21,134 nucleotides of DNA from Coptodactyla brooksi (lineage: Eukaryota; Arthropoda; Insecta; Coleoptera; Scarabaeidae). This document shows positions 1 to 9,843 of this stretch, piece after piece. The DNA lies in NCBI GenBank assembly GCA_033557675.1, contig JAWQRM010000598.1:1-21134 (forward strand), written 5' to 3'. The notes below the pieces were generated by a model. That model made no database searches. It saw nothing but the letters and a program-made list of their open reading frames with translations, and was not told the origin of the DNA. The position numbers were made by a program, and so were the translations under genes. Within the stretch, counting starts at the first letter, position 1. Every line of letters begins with the position of its first letter.

Positions 1-250
1 GAGCTTGGGCGTTGAAATCTCCAGCCACGAGGAGATCCCCTTGCACTTCCCGTAGCGTGTCCTCTAGACCGTTCAGTTTGGACTGGAAGTCATCTATCCG
101 GTCGTTTGGGGTGAGATACACGCTGACATAGGTCACCGATTTGTGTCTCACCCAAACAAAGCCACGTCCAGATCCCTGATCCGAAACATGTAGTTTTCGA
201 GGATCCGGGATCCAGATGGCCGCGATGCCTAATTCATCGTTGTACCATCG
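1..250 (-). pseudogene. R1-like non-LTR retrotransposon endonuclease fragment
   Basis: The minus strand reads without a stop from about 250 to the left edge. It begins near WYNDELGIAAIW, passes GFVWVR and VYLTPNDR, and ends in LLVAGDFNAQA. The GDFNA box with an upstream GxGFVWV segment is characteristic of the N-terminal endonuclease (EEP fold) of R1/LOA-type non-LTR elements, which nicks target DNA to prime reverse transcription. A stop codon lies just upstream at about 255, so the protein is 5'-truncated here, and its reverse transcriptase would lie beyond the left edge. Base composition is clearly more GC-rich than the flanking DNA, suggesting a fairly recent insertion. The clade is an inference; the endonuclease call is firm. 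Confidence 0.82.
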
Positions 251-334
251 ATTAAATTAGTTACCTTATACTGATATTATAGTAGTATTTACACAGTATG
301 ACAAATAAATAACGAGAATTTTTAGATATACAAA

Positions 335-766
335 AAACACATTGAATTATGTTTAAAATTTATTTTTTGTTCAAAATAGGTTCCATTTAACTCAATACAC
401 TTTCTAGCACGATGAACCAATGCAGGCATAGATTTTTGTATGTCATCCTTCGAAATGATCTTTATTATCTACGTCACAGCTGCTTGAATGGCTGAAATAT
501 CATCATGAAGCGATCCTTCCATCGCAACTTTTAACGTCTTATGTGGTAGTGCATTACCATGCAATAAAACAGCATTTAAAGCATGTGGGGCAAAACGTAC
601 ACAAACCCTTTTTTTCCAAACCTTGAGTCAAAATTTGGCGAACAGTTTCTCTATTTGTTTTTAGTTCTTCAGCCAATATTCTCAAAGTAAAATTTCCGTC
701 GACAGCAATGATTTCACGGATTTTTTTCTACCAATTCAGCACGATTTTGTGACTTGTATCTTTCCA
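335..766 (-). pseudogene. Mariner transposase relic (HTH plus C-terminal tail)
   Basis: The minus-strand reading starts around LERYKSQNRAELVEK and continues in a second frame as IREIIAVDGNFTLRILAEEL and then TNRETVRQILTQ, the second helix-turn-helix of mariner transposases. It jumps directly to LLHGNALPH, where active relatives have LLHDNARPH, so the first aspartate region is deleted and the second catalytic aspartate is glycine. It ends with KDDIQKSMPALVHRARKCIE and NGTYFEQ, the family C-terminus, after an in-frame TAG. Two frame changes fall in A7 runs (at about 721-727 and 609-615 on the plus strand), where A6 would keep the frame. The copy cannot encode an active transposase. Confidence 0.8.
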
Positions 767-770
767 ACAA

Positions 771-785
771 TATATATATATATAT
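771..785. repeat. (TA)n microsatellite inside the mariner 5' region
   Basis: This is a run of alternating T and A of about 15 bp in the transposon's 5' untranslated segment. Confidence 0.9.
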
Positions 786-840
786 TCCATAGATGGCGCT
801 GCGTGTTCTACGATTTAAATTAAAATTCTCGTTATTCATT

Positions 841-1436
841 CACGTTTTAAAAGCAGAAACATTTAAAATTTAAATGAGAGAAGGCGGTGGGCAAGAAACC
901 ACAATAATGGTGTTAATCTGATAATTTCATGATTTTATTTAAATAAAACAATAAATCCGTGGTGATTAGTATCCACCAGCAAAGAGAGAATTTAAAAGAA
1001 ATTATAATTACATTTTTTGCAATTAATAAATAATCAAGTTGTTTTTTCAAGGGTTTAAATATACATTAGTAATTTTAAATTAATTTAGATCTAATTTACG
1101 TACAATACGTTCACAATTCTAGTATTCTAGTATCTAATTTGTCTATGACCTTATATTAATACTTCAAATTTATATTTTATCTATCGATCAAATTCTCTTA
1201 GGTATTTAGAAATTCGCAAATTCGATTAGGTATTTCGACATATTCTCGACAAATATTTGAGTATTTGATATTTGACGAATTAGATCAATTTGACGAATAT
1301 TTTCATACTTATCGCATCGATTGTGTTACCACCTCGCGACGTAATGAACAACTGATGAAAATTAGTAAATTCGTGTTAAAACGTATGCTTGTTTTAATTT
1401 TATCAACTTTCCTCTGTGGTTAAAAATGCATATTTA
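841..1436. other. AT-rich DNA with nothing recognised
   Basis: No reading frame or RNA gene could be supported. Around 1190-1330 there are loosely repeated words such as TATTTCGACAAAT, TATTTGA and TTTGACGAAT, consistent with decayed simple repeats. Confidence 0.6.
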
Positions 1437-1868
1437 ATTTGCTATAAATTCATACCATGGGCGAGCTTGATCAACGAACATCATTCGCTTTGTTTGACAA
1501 ATTGAAGTCGATGAATTATATGACAGCAGAAATGCCTCGAACGTTACGCATTTGTCATCTTCAGGTATAAAACAAACAATTTACCAAGCTTCACCTTTGT
1601 ATACGTTGTTTTCATTTGAGCGGAACGTAATATGCCAGCGCTTTTGAGGGCAAAGGCCTATTGAAGTGCTCGCTTCAGTTGGTAATGCCTTATTAATGTA
1701 GTCTTTTAAATTGACTAACAAAGCACTTGTATACTGTGCGCGTACAAAATCACAACGGCTGGTAGTACACAAAGCGCGCGTGATAGGCACAGAAATTTTA
1801 TTCAAAAATTGTGAACGCAGCGTATGGGAAATGTTTTTCAGAGTACAGCAGATGCACGTTTTCCAGTT
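1437..1868 (-). other. Unassigned minus-strand reading frame, one internal stop
   Basis: One minus-strand frame is open for about 143 codons, broken only by TAA at 1581-1583. The upstream part includes LCTTSRCDFVRAQYTSALLV, then TEASTSIGLCPQKRWHI. The downstream part includes DDKCVTFEAFLLSYNSS and VDQARPWYEF. Composition at about 1600-1830 is visibly more GC-rich than the flanks, and the peptide is not low-complexity, both of which favour a former or current exon. There is no good ATG, and a GTGAAG donor-like site precedes the stop on this strand. The opposite strand has an ATG at 1458 with 36 codons ending at a CAG|GTATAA donor-like site. I do not recognise the protein. It may be an exon, a gene relic or an unknown transposon piece. 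Confidence 0.25.
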
Positions 1869-3503
1869 TTATTTAGCGAGTAAAAACCTATTGAATTTTA
1901 CTAGCGTTTGGCTATGATGTGTATGCAGAGCATTTTTTCTTCTATTGAAGAACATATTCGTTAAAATTAATTTATTAACAGATTTACAGTATTAAATTTA
2001 AACTAATTGAAGTGAGGGCCATGAATAAATCGTTAAATACTTGAGTTAGTTCTCGTTTTCCCTACCTTAGCAACACTGATTCATATTACAGCTTGTTTCT
2101 CTAGTAATATCTTTCTGCTCAGTTTGAATTTTTTGCATGGTCTCACTAACCATAAGTTAATTTATTGTAAGTTATCAGTGGCACCTGCTAACGCGCTGGT
2201 TATTATTTGATGATAGAGAGGTTTCCATTCCTTAAACCTACAGATTTTTTAATAATGAATTTGAATTGCTACCACGGAAGTATCACACTTTTCCAATCAT
2301 ATTTTAGCTAGGCGATATTTATGCTCAGGTGAATTATTTCAATAATTTTAATTATTCCATTATTCGACAAACATGCTCCGATTAAAACAGGCAAATTAAC
2401 AAGGAAATCGGCTGAGCTTGATTCACAAAAATTACGTTTTATTGAATATATTTTTCTTACAACTAACTAAGACAGCTATATTTGAATTTCTGTTATACCA
2501 TTGAAAATTCATGCTTAATCCTTTTGTTTATATGTAATAGTAAACATGTCCTTTTGATTTTTTTAAACTCAAGTTTCTTGAGCTTTGAGAAACGTTATCA
2601 AGTTGGCGAAATTATTTAGATCGAACAGTTCCTGTATCATTTTTGAGAAATAAAAAAAGACATTTTTGACTTTTCGCTGGTATCTTTCAACGCAGAACTC
2701 TGTAATTATTTTTATATTTCGAGTTAAATATCGTAATACCTTCACGTAAGATAAACAAAGAACGACGCAAGAAAAATAAAATAAGAAAAAGATCAAACTA
2801 GTAGTTATTAGAACTGGAAAAATATAATATTGAAAATATATATTGTTCGTATGAAATCCTCTAAATGTCAACCTTATTATTTCTTTCACCAACTTTTCTT
2901 ATAGTCTGCTTGTAGTAATTTTGTTTATATTGAGAAAACAATGTCGATTATGTTCATAAAGAAACAACCAATAAGAACATCGGAGTTTGCTCTATGTAAT
3001 CCAATAACGAAGTGGTGAAAAACTTAACAAATAGTTTTACAAATATTACTGTGCCGGTTTCTAGCCATCACAATACAAAGAAAATTTTCATACCTATCGG
3101 ACGAAAAAAGTTTACAAAACTTGTTTTTTCCAGTGTAACTGACACATGGCTCGAACGAGAGTATAGTCTAACAGAATCCAACATCATCTTCGCCACTATA
3201 TTGTTGATACATTAGGATAAAATGTTTAGATATATTTGTAGATATTCGATGTATTTTGCCTGCCTAACGAGCATTTGATTTCTATTCTCGGTCGACATAT
3301 TTCAGCCTTATATAGGTAGGTTATTATTTATTGCAAGAATTGTATGGGGTGGAATATAGAATGGGAGTTGTTATTGACGTGGATGATAATTGCTTATTAA
3401 TCGCTGGGTTTTTTAAGGTTTCCTTGAATACTTTGTGGTTTCTGGAAATATTCATTTTTATTATTTTTGCTTAGGACTTTTACGACCTAGAAAATTTGCT
3501 CTG
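1869..3503. other. AT-rich intergenic DNA, no gene supported
   Basis: Nothing here matches a family I recognise. The longest open frame (2569-2892, minus, 107 codons) begins at TTG rather than ATG. It is rich in Phe, Ile and Tyr with one hydrophobic stretch, as expected from AT-rich chance translation. A 67-codon plus-strand frame at 3012-3215 is likewise unsupported. Confidence 0.55.
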
Positions 3504-3538
3504 TATAGTTCTTTCAGTTTGTGATGGGTTTTATGACT
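3504..3538 (+). repeat. Left terminal inverted repeat of the 1.67-kb transposon
   Basis: About 34 bp that match, in inverted orientation with a few differences, positions 5141-5174. The core CAGTTTGTGATGGGTTTTAT is identical in both copies. Confidence 0.8.
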
Positions 3539-3725
3539 TCAGCTACTGGTAGTAAAACCCCCCTCATAAACAACCTTTTGCAGCCCCTATTCAGGGCGCA
3601 CTTTACATAGACATTGCATAACGTTAAATGGAAATAGTTTACACATAGAAATAACAAACATTAGTAAGAACAATATCAACAAACTTAAGAAACCAAATAA
3701 AGAAAGAAAAACCACTATTCGTGAA

Positions 3726-4796
3726 CTAATCATCGTCACTCTCAAAACTATTGCCTTCCGTGTCAGAATCATTATTTACTTATATAATAAACTTTTGAGC
3801 ATCCTGAGAAACAGGAATTTTCTATAGTAATTACAAGCTTTATAGAATTCTTCCATAATGTGTCTTGTATTTCACTCACTTGTTTTCATATTATATCAAC
3901 CGTTTTCTCAGGCTGAGTAGGACATTGGTTATTTTTGCGAGATTCTTTTCAGTTGACTTCAAATCAATTCGATGGAGTTTAAGATACAGTAGTATGAGGA
4001 CAGTCGCAAAACTGTGTGTCTTTGTTTATTGGCTTCTTCATCTACCACGTAGTGAACAGGAGTATTCTGGGCTTTTATGGTTTCTAATAACTTTGGTTTA
4101 GTTGTCTCTTCTTGTTTCTTTCCATATACGAAATTATATCTGCTTTTTGTCCATTATCACGACTGATTTCGCAGGTAAACACCTACCACTGTCATTCACA
4201 AAACCTTTCTTTATTGTATCCTGAGTATCATACCAAGTTTCATTCAAATATATTATGGATCTTCCTTCTTCTCAGAATTTTCTAATTGCATTGATGTAAT
4301 TCCGTCTTAAATCTTTCAATCATGTCGATTCCATTATAACCAACCTTTTCTTCAACACTTTGTATTTAAATCCTTTGGTGTGTAAATATTTACGTACAAT
4401 TTCTGCACAATAATTGATTTGGCCACGTAGGAACAATTTTTCCATAAGGCTACTAACACTTGGAATGGATCCTTCGTTGTATATACTGTATATGGTTTTT
4501 TCTATTTCAGTACTTACGGTATCTGGAATTCGCGAGAAAGAAGATTTTGAATCATCTCTTTCTTCTACACCTGTCGTTACAATTCTCTATACCGTAGATT
4601 AAGGAACTTCCGTCAATTCACCTGTCACCTTTATAGGTACCGAACAGTGTTTGACTTTCAGATGTTCACAAACCTTAACAATTATATTCTTAGCATCCGC
4701 GGAAATAACGACTTTACTTGTCGCGGGTGTGTCATCTTCGTTCTCTTGTGAAAAGTTTTCGGAACCTTCACCAACGGCTTCCCATGGACGAAACAC
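3726..4796 (-). pseudogene. Decayed DDE transposase of the 1.67-kb transposon
   Basis: The minus strand, read through several stops and frame changes, gives in order: KVVISADAKNIIVKVCEHL (N-terminal DNA-binding part, about 4735-4660); RIVTTGVEERDD (about 4585-4545); GFKYKVLKKRLVIMEST; RSIIYLNETWYDTQDTIKKG (about 4270-4210); PAKSVVIMDKKQI; PVHYVVDEE; HTVLRLSSYYCILNSIELI (about 4010-3955); and an acidic tail ending NDSDTEGNSFESDDD and TAG at 3726-3728. This is the module order of insect DDE_3-type transposases. The LNETW box has Asn where active relatives have the first catalytic Asp, and the usual second-Asp block after VIMD is missing or deleted. Several in-frame stops show the gene is dead. 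The N-terminal start is unclear. Confidence 0.8.
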
Positions 4797-4860
4797 ATTA
4801 ATAATATTTGTTTACTAGCAAGTGATGAAGGCTTGCTTCAAACTAAATTTGAAACATCTT

Positions 4861-5047
4861 TACCTGCATTGTATAGTAAGGTGGAGTACATAGTAATGAG
4901 TACGTAAATATATTTTCCAAGTAATAAATTATAAAAAGTGCCTAAAAAATCTGTACCTCTGTTATATAGTAAGGTGGAATACAATAGTAGTAAGTACGTA
5001 AATATGTTTTTCAAGGAATAGATTATAAAAATTCCTGCCTAAATGTT
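4861..5047. repeat. Two-copy tandem repeat, about 93-bp unit
   Basis: Two diverged direct copies start at 4861 and 4954. Both contain TATAGTAAGGTGGA, then AGTACGTAAATAT, then a TATAAAAA segment and CCTAAA. They lie upstream of the transposase, inside the transposon. Sub-terminal repeats of this sort can be transposase-binding or promoter regions, but nothing here shows such a role. Confidence 0.8.
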
Positions 5048-5140
5048 TCGTTTACTAAGTTCTGCCCTGTGCTTACCTGCTACAGGGTTTCCACTCTCTG
5101 CTTAATGGTATGCTAGTAAAGCTATAGGTTGTAAAAGAAA

Positions 5141-5174
5141 ATCATAAAACCCATCACAAACTGGGAAGACTATA
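5141..5174 (-). repeat. Right terminal inverted repeat of the 1.67-kb transposon
   Basis: The complement of the 3504-3538 repeat, ending in TATA at 5171-5174. Penelope-like coding similarity begins directly outside it. Confidence 0.8.
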
Positions 5175-6065
5175 CTTGCAGGTAGGTGGGAATTGGGGTC
5201 AAGTTTGTTACCTATATAAGATTTTATGTGTTCGTCATATCTGTCCTTAAATTTTCTGCCTGTTTGTCCGACATATTTCATATCACATACATCACACTTG
5301 ATTTTTATGTATTCCGAATTGTTCCATTGTGTTATTTTTTTTCTATTGCTGGTTGTGTAATATGTTTTATACTATGTGTTGTCCAGAATGGAATATGTTT
5401 GTTTATATTTTGTTTTTTGATTATTTTCGTTATGGGTGGATGTGAGGCCTAGTGTAGGTGAAAGTGGTTCATTGTGTTTCGTGATGGATACCTGTATTGT
5501 CTTTTGTTTCTATATTTCTCTTTATGTTGTTTAGGATGTACCGGAGTATAATGAATTACGTTGCTTTGCTCTATCTCATATGTGAATTCTTGCTGATGTA
5601 GGTCATTATATCGGCTATTTGTAGATATTAGGAGATGATTTGAGGCATATTATGTCATCCACGTATCTAAACCAGGCTTTTATCTAAAACCTTTCTGCGA
5701 TTTTTTCCTTGATTTCCTCTTCGAGTTTTTGTAAGAATATTTCTGAATGTATTCCAGACAATAGATCTCCCATGGGTATTTCGTCATTTTGTATGTACTG
5801 TTTGTTGTAAAATTGAAAATACTTTTGTTGTGTTATTTTTTCAAGATGCTGGTTACTTCTTTCGCGTCTTCTTCGTTTGTGATTTTTTGTCTGAGTGCGT
5901 TGATCGTTTCTTGTGTTGGTATATTGGTGTACATGTTTGTTATGTCTTGGGATATTATTTTCGTGGTTCTGTTGATGTTTATGTTCTTCGATTTGTTGAT
6001 TAAATCTGTATTATTTTTTATTGTGTGTATCGGATTTTGTTTTCGGACAAACCTTAATTGTCACT
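5175..6065 (-). pseudogene. Penelope-like retroelement: reverse transcriptase and GIY-YIG nuclease relic
   Basis: The minus strand reads, with frame changes and stops, TIKNNTDLINKSKNININ then SQDITNMYTNIPTQETI (reverse-transcriptase motif A region, about 6020-5910). Next come NDEIPMGDLLSGIHSEIFLQ (about 5790-5735) and WFRYVDDIICLK, whose YVDD catalytic box is at 5648-5665. A degraded linker follows, then KCDVCDMKYVGQTGRKFKDR (about 5305-5245), the GIY-YIG endonuclease end that defines Penelope-like elements. Similarity stops after NKLDPNSHLP, directly at the neighbouring transposon's inverted repeat. The 5' part of the coding region is missing beyond 6065, which is typical of 5'-truncated retroelement copies. 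Several stops (for example after ILKK and after IAERF) show it is inactive. Confidence 0.85.
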
Positions 6066-8380
6066 GAATTTTACTATACGTCTTCAACATGCACTTATGT
6101 AAGGCTTATACACTTACTTTATAGATAAATATTAACTTTATTTTATTTATTCTTGTTAACCATTTAGCTTTGTGTTGATTAAATCACAAGATGGTTGAGC
6201 AATGCTTCAAGCATTTACCTTCGTCGCTTCTTGCGAAATTTACTTACGCATTTTTGTTTTTCAGACTATATGTATGTTTGTGATTATATTGCAGACATTT
6301 TATGGAATTGTTTGTAAAATTTAAAAATTGTGTAAAATCTTTAAATTTTGTAAAATTGTTTGTAACTTTATTACTTTCATTTGTTTACTTTAACTTATGT
6401 TTAGTACGAGTATATTTATCTTACTTTGAAAAGTACAAGTAGTTTAATCTTACTGCACATTTGTCTTGAAAATAATTTATTCCACTTGAATATACAATTA
6501 CTAAACACCGTATATGAATTGCCATGAGGTTTTCTGGTATTATTCCCCTAACTGCCAATAATATTGTAATGTAATACTGTCAATAATATTATTTTGCTTA
6601 GAGCGAAAAAAATAATCAAAGTTTTTCTGTTGTCAATATTAGGAAATAAATTCGTTATTAGAAAACCAACCTAATTTAAGTAAATAACAGATTATAGAAT
6701 GAGCTCTTGAAAATGTGGAAAATCTTCAAAAATGCCGACAGTAACGTAATCGATTTATGATTATGAACATGAAATTCATTTCCGTTTCTATTTAACATAT
6801 TAGAAAGATTCATAAATTAGGAATGCTACACCACTTGTTGGCTAAGCGTATTATCACAAGTATCAATTTCCATTCCATCCCTGAAATATAAGAATCAGGA
6901 TTTATCTCAAAGTATTTTGTTAAATTGGTCATTATATTTGCACTAGACAGATTTATTGACAATTATGTTAATTTCGAGTTTAGAACTTAAGAATTAAGGT
7001 GCCATCTGATCGATCTTACAATTAGTCGACTTGCATTCCAACATAACATAGGAAATAAGGTTTAAAGTTTAATTTTATGTAAGCTTTCGTATTATGCAGT
7101 TGTACACTGCTGTTCCAATTAAACATTTTTATATTAATTTTTCTACCTTTTCATCTATTGCTGATACATTAAGCACAGAAAGAATTTCTGTTAAGAAAAT
7201 AAGCCTAGATATTTATTGCCGATAGAGTCCAATACACACTACTTACTAAATCAGAGGTGATAGCGGAATCGATACGACTAAAATATAGATGTGAGATGGA
7301 ATTGCAACAGTGAAATTAGAATATTCCGAAAGGAAGGCGGACCTATAAAACATATATTTGGATAAAACGTGGTATTATACGCCTACAGTAAGAATAGATT
7401 TAGTGAATGCCTTCGCTGGTGCTGTTTGAATACACCCCCATCCAGTGAAACGGAAATAGTTTTGCTTTCCATCGGTGAAATTGGATGGGTCAAAAATGGG
7501 CTGATGTGTACTTTTGCAAGAAATATAGCGGAGTGTCCAGCTGATTAACATCAAGGTATTGGAAATCTACGGTTTTTCAAGGTTGAATGTTGCAAACGAA
7601 CAATGTTGGAGGTAAATGTTAATCAAGTATGTTACATACCTGTAATATGGTGATCCACAAAACAATATCAACTTCAATGGTACTGAATCTATGTTAGACG
7701 ATAGTACTTACACCAGTGACCACGATTAGTTCAATTAAGTTTACTATTCCTTTATTCACATAATGTATGCTATTCTACTGTTCATGTAATATAATACCCT
7801 TCATCTACTTAAATATATAGTTAATGGATTATGTGAATATAGTTGGGCAGAGTAACCAACAAGAACTGCATTTAGAATTATATACGTGACGTGCGTAAGA
7901 GTATTTCTTTGTATATTTCTCCGCGTTCAAAGTCCTTTTTGTATATTTTTGGTTAAGTGTCTTAGTATAAGTATTATTTTTATTGGTATTGTTAAAAGTA
8001 CCTGAATTGTAATGAAAAAAGGATTCGGGTCTGGATGCAGAAATTAGAGGGCCTTGTCTTGTTTGACACTCTGTATTTATGTGGAGATCTTTATTGTCAG
8101 TGGCTCAAGTTACAAAACCCGCTTGCAATTGCCAACATTATATTTTTCAATAAATTGCCAATTGGTATAACCTAATATGAAGTATGCTTACGTTTAACAA
8201 TAAAGTAAAATGTATATTGATAGATAAATGATTTTCTTGGCTTGGTTGATTACTTTGTTTCGTCTTATTAATGTATTGTTGTTTTATCAAAATTCCGTTC
8301 TGACGAATATTTTATTATTATAGACATTTTATTATTAAACATTATTTAGGGCATACATTTAACATTTTTTTATGATTTAA
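6066..8380. other. Long AT-rich stretch without a recognised gene
   Basis: No reading frame of note occurs here. At 6300-6365 there is a low-complexity run of TTTGTAAAATT-like words. At about 7435-7490 an imperfect hairpin has outer arms CCCATCCA and TGGATGGG. At 7755-7840 the words ATTCACATAAT and ATTATGTGAAT form a perfect 11-bp inverted pair. The region 7260-7560 is somewhat more GC-rich and may be an old repeat, but I cannot name it. Confidence 0.55.
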
Positions 8381-8387
8381 ACATGGA

Positions 8388-8660
8388 GGACTATGGAGAA
8401 GAAGAACAAATTATGAACTAAAATGTCAGCGATTAAGGTTGTCGGGACACGAGGTAAGGATGAGAGAAGAGAGACCGACAAAGCAAGTCCTAACAAGAGG
8501 AGTGATCGGAAGAAGAGGCAGGGGTAGATCTCGAACTATATGGATTCAAGTAATAAAACAAGATCTGGAGTTGATGGGAATCCCGCACTGGGAAGAGCTC
8601 ACAGAAGATAAAAATAAGTAGAGACAAATATGTAACCAAGGGGCCTCTAAGATCTCTTGA
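8388..8660 (+). pseudogene. 3' tail of a non-LTR retrotransposon ORF2 (LINE-B)
   Basis: The frame reads RTNYELKCQRLRLSGHEVRM, then EERPTKQVLTRGVIGRRGRG, then RSRTIWIQVIKQDLELMGI and PHWEELTEDKNK. After a TAG that replaces an expected tryptophan codon it continues RQICNQGASKIS. This matches the region after the polymerase domain of RTE/CR1-type elements (consensus style: LRWxGHVxRM, RPTKxV, GRRxRGRPRxxW, LTxDRxxW). The copy is 5'-truncated and followed at once by a (TA)n tract, consistent with a microsatellite-tailed LINE insertion. It faces the larger minus-strand LINE on the other side of that tract. Confidence 0.8.
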
Positions 8661-8662
8661 GC

Positions 8663-8689
8663 TATATATATATATATATATATATATAT
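8663..8689. repeat. (TA)n microsatellite
   Basis: A 27-bp alternating TA run separating the plus-strand LINE tail from the minus-strand LINE. Confidence 0.95.
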
Positions 8690-8711
8690 GCATTTTATTA
8701 TATGAACATTT

Positions 8712-9758
8712 TATATTAAAAACGTAATATCTGCATTGCAGAGACGAGTCCACCGAAGGCGACCGACTAAATAAGAATTCAATAGCTTTAAACTATGTGA
8801 AAAGTTATAACGCATAAGTTTACTTTTAAGTATATCAAACGAAATACAGTCAAATGCCTTTATTAAGTCGCAGAAAACGCTGGCTGTAGTTTCTCCATTA
8901 TGGAATCCCTCTTCAATCGTAGTAACCAGTGGCTCCTTTGGTGGAATCAAGCTTTCTAAAACCAAACTGACTCTCGTTGAAATCAGTTCCAAATGATCTA
9001 CAATTCTGGACTTAATGACTTTCTCAAAAATTTTACCCAGTAGGATGAATGCAATTGGTCTATAGTCACCGCATGACTGGCAAGTTCGTTTTTTTGGAAC
9101 AGGAACAACTAGAGATGTTATTAGTGGAAAATAAATATTGCAGGCACAAATTGGGAAGATTTTGCACAGATATGCACAGGTTTGCACAAGATATTGCACA
9201 GCTTGGCCGTGCAATATCTTAACCTAACGCCTTCAAAATTCGCGTGTTAACACCATATATATCTCTGCTGGTAGAGTTTTTCAAACTGTAAATTATTTTT
9301 CTACTTTCCAAAAACGTTAACGGATTGAACTCTGACGAATCTGGAACAGGACATGTGAGCTGACCCAGAAACTGATCATGATTGGCCTTAACATTTGGCA
9401 GATTATTTAGTATATTGTTAATACTTATAAAATAACTATTTAGAGAAGTTGCCATAATGTCAGTATTCTCTGTTCTCCCTGATGTCCTTAAACCCTTTAT
9501 GACGCTCCAGTAGGCACTTGATTTAATTTCAACTTTATTTATAAAACCTATATTCGCGGACATTTTAGTTTCTTTTAAAGTATCACAATAATATTTACGA
9601 TAGTCGGTATAAACAGCCCTAAATTCAGAGTCCCGGGGATTAATTGAAACATTTGATTTTGCTCTGCTCATAGAACTTGCGCTTAAGGGTTGGAAACGCT
9701 AGATTTATAACCTCTCCCAGTATGGACACAAAGAGCTCACGAACGTTTAAGTTCGACG
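8712..9758 (-). pseudogene. Jockey-like LINE-A: linker and reverse-transcriptase N-terminal half
   Basis: The minus strand first reads the linker (9671-9219): MSRAKSNVSINPRDSEFRAV, VEIKSSAYWSVIKGLR, TSLNSYFISINNILNNLP and SRKIIYSLKNSTSRD then NTRILKALG. After a frame change (9214-8712) it reads LVVPVPKKRTCQSCGDYRPI, GKIFEKVIKSRIVDHLELI, KEPLVTTIEEGFHNGE, TTASVFCDLIKAFDCISFD (motif A with its catalytic Asp) and SLKLLNSYLVGRLRW. It ends before the YxDD box, so the 3' half of the polymerase is missing. This is unusual, because LINE copies are normally truncated at the 5' end. The region just after ILKALG has been replaced by TGCACA-rich sequence with a perfect hairpin. Confidence 0.85.
9188..9220. 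repeat. Perfect 12-bp hairpin inside LINE-A
   Basis: The arms AAGATATTGCAC (9188-9199) and GTGCAATATCTT (9209-9220) pair perfectly around a 9-base loop. Upstream, at 9140-9190, TTGCACA-like words recur several times. The hairpin falls where the polymerase frame is broken. Confidence 0.9.
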
Positions 9759-9838
9759 GACAAACAAAAATTTCATTCTTACTAAAATAAAAGATCATTC
9801 TAAAATAAAATAATTCTAATATTTACAAATAAAACTAA
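9759..9838 (+). repeat. Left 80-bp terminal inverted repeat
   Basis: Near-perfect inverted match to 10223-10302, with only scattered single-base differences. Confidence 0.9.
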
Positions 9839-9843
9839 ATGGA

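Larger units (their letters stand above)
304..840 (-). mobile_element. Internally deleted mariner-family element with terminal inverted repeats
   Basis: The two ends carry matching inverted repeats built on AATAACGAGAATTTT (308-322, and its complement at about 822-836). Weaker similarity extends a few bases outward. Between them lies a decayed minus-strand mariner-type transposase. At about 530 bp it is less than half the usual 1.3 kb, because parts of the catalytic core are missing. No clean TA target duplication is visible at either end. Such deleted, non-autonomous mariner copies are common in arthropods. Confidence 0.75.
3504..5174 (-). mobile_element. Full-length but dead DDE transposon (Tc1/mariner superfamily)
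   Basis: Inverted repeats bound the element: TATAGTTCTTTCAGTTTGTG followed by ATGGGTTTTATGA on the left (3504-3537), and its near-complement on the right (5141-5174). Each outer end is TATA, consistent with insertion at TA. In between is one decayed minus-strand transposase gene, plus a 93-bp tandem duplication between the gene start and the right end. At 1.67 kb it has the usual size for a single-gene IS630/Tc1/mariner-type element. It abuts a Penelope-like relic on its right, so it either inserted into that element or was joined to it later. Confidence 0.78.

Noticed and set aside
2569..2892. 107-codon minus-strand frame with a hydrophobic stretch, considered as a chemoreceptor piece
   Set aside because: It starts at TTG, is dominated by AT-rich codons, has no receptor signature motif and no adjoining exon could be seen.
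4020..4800. A spliced host gene on the minus strand instead of a transposase
   Set aside because: The motif order (LNETW, HTVLRL, IEL), the flanking inverted repeats and the multiple stops fit a dead transposon.
5186..6067. Two hydrophobic plus-strand frames resembling membrane proteins
   Set aside because: They are antisense to the Penelope-like polymerase and nuclease. Antisense of Lys/Asn/Glu-rich coding DNA reads as Phe/Leu/Val-rich.
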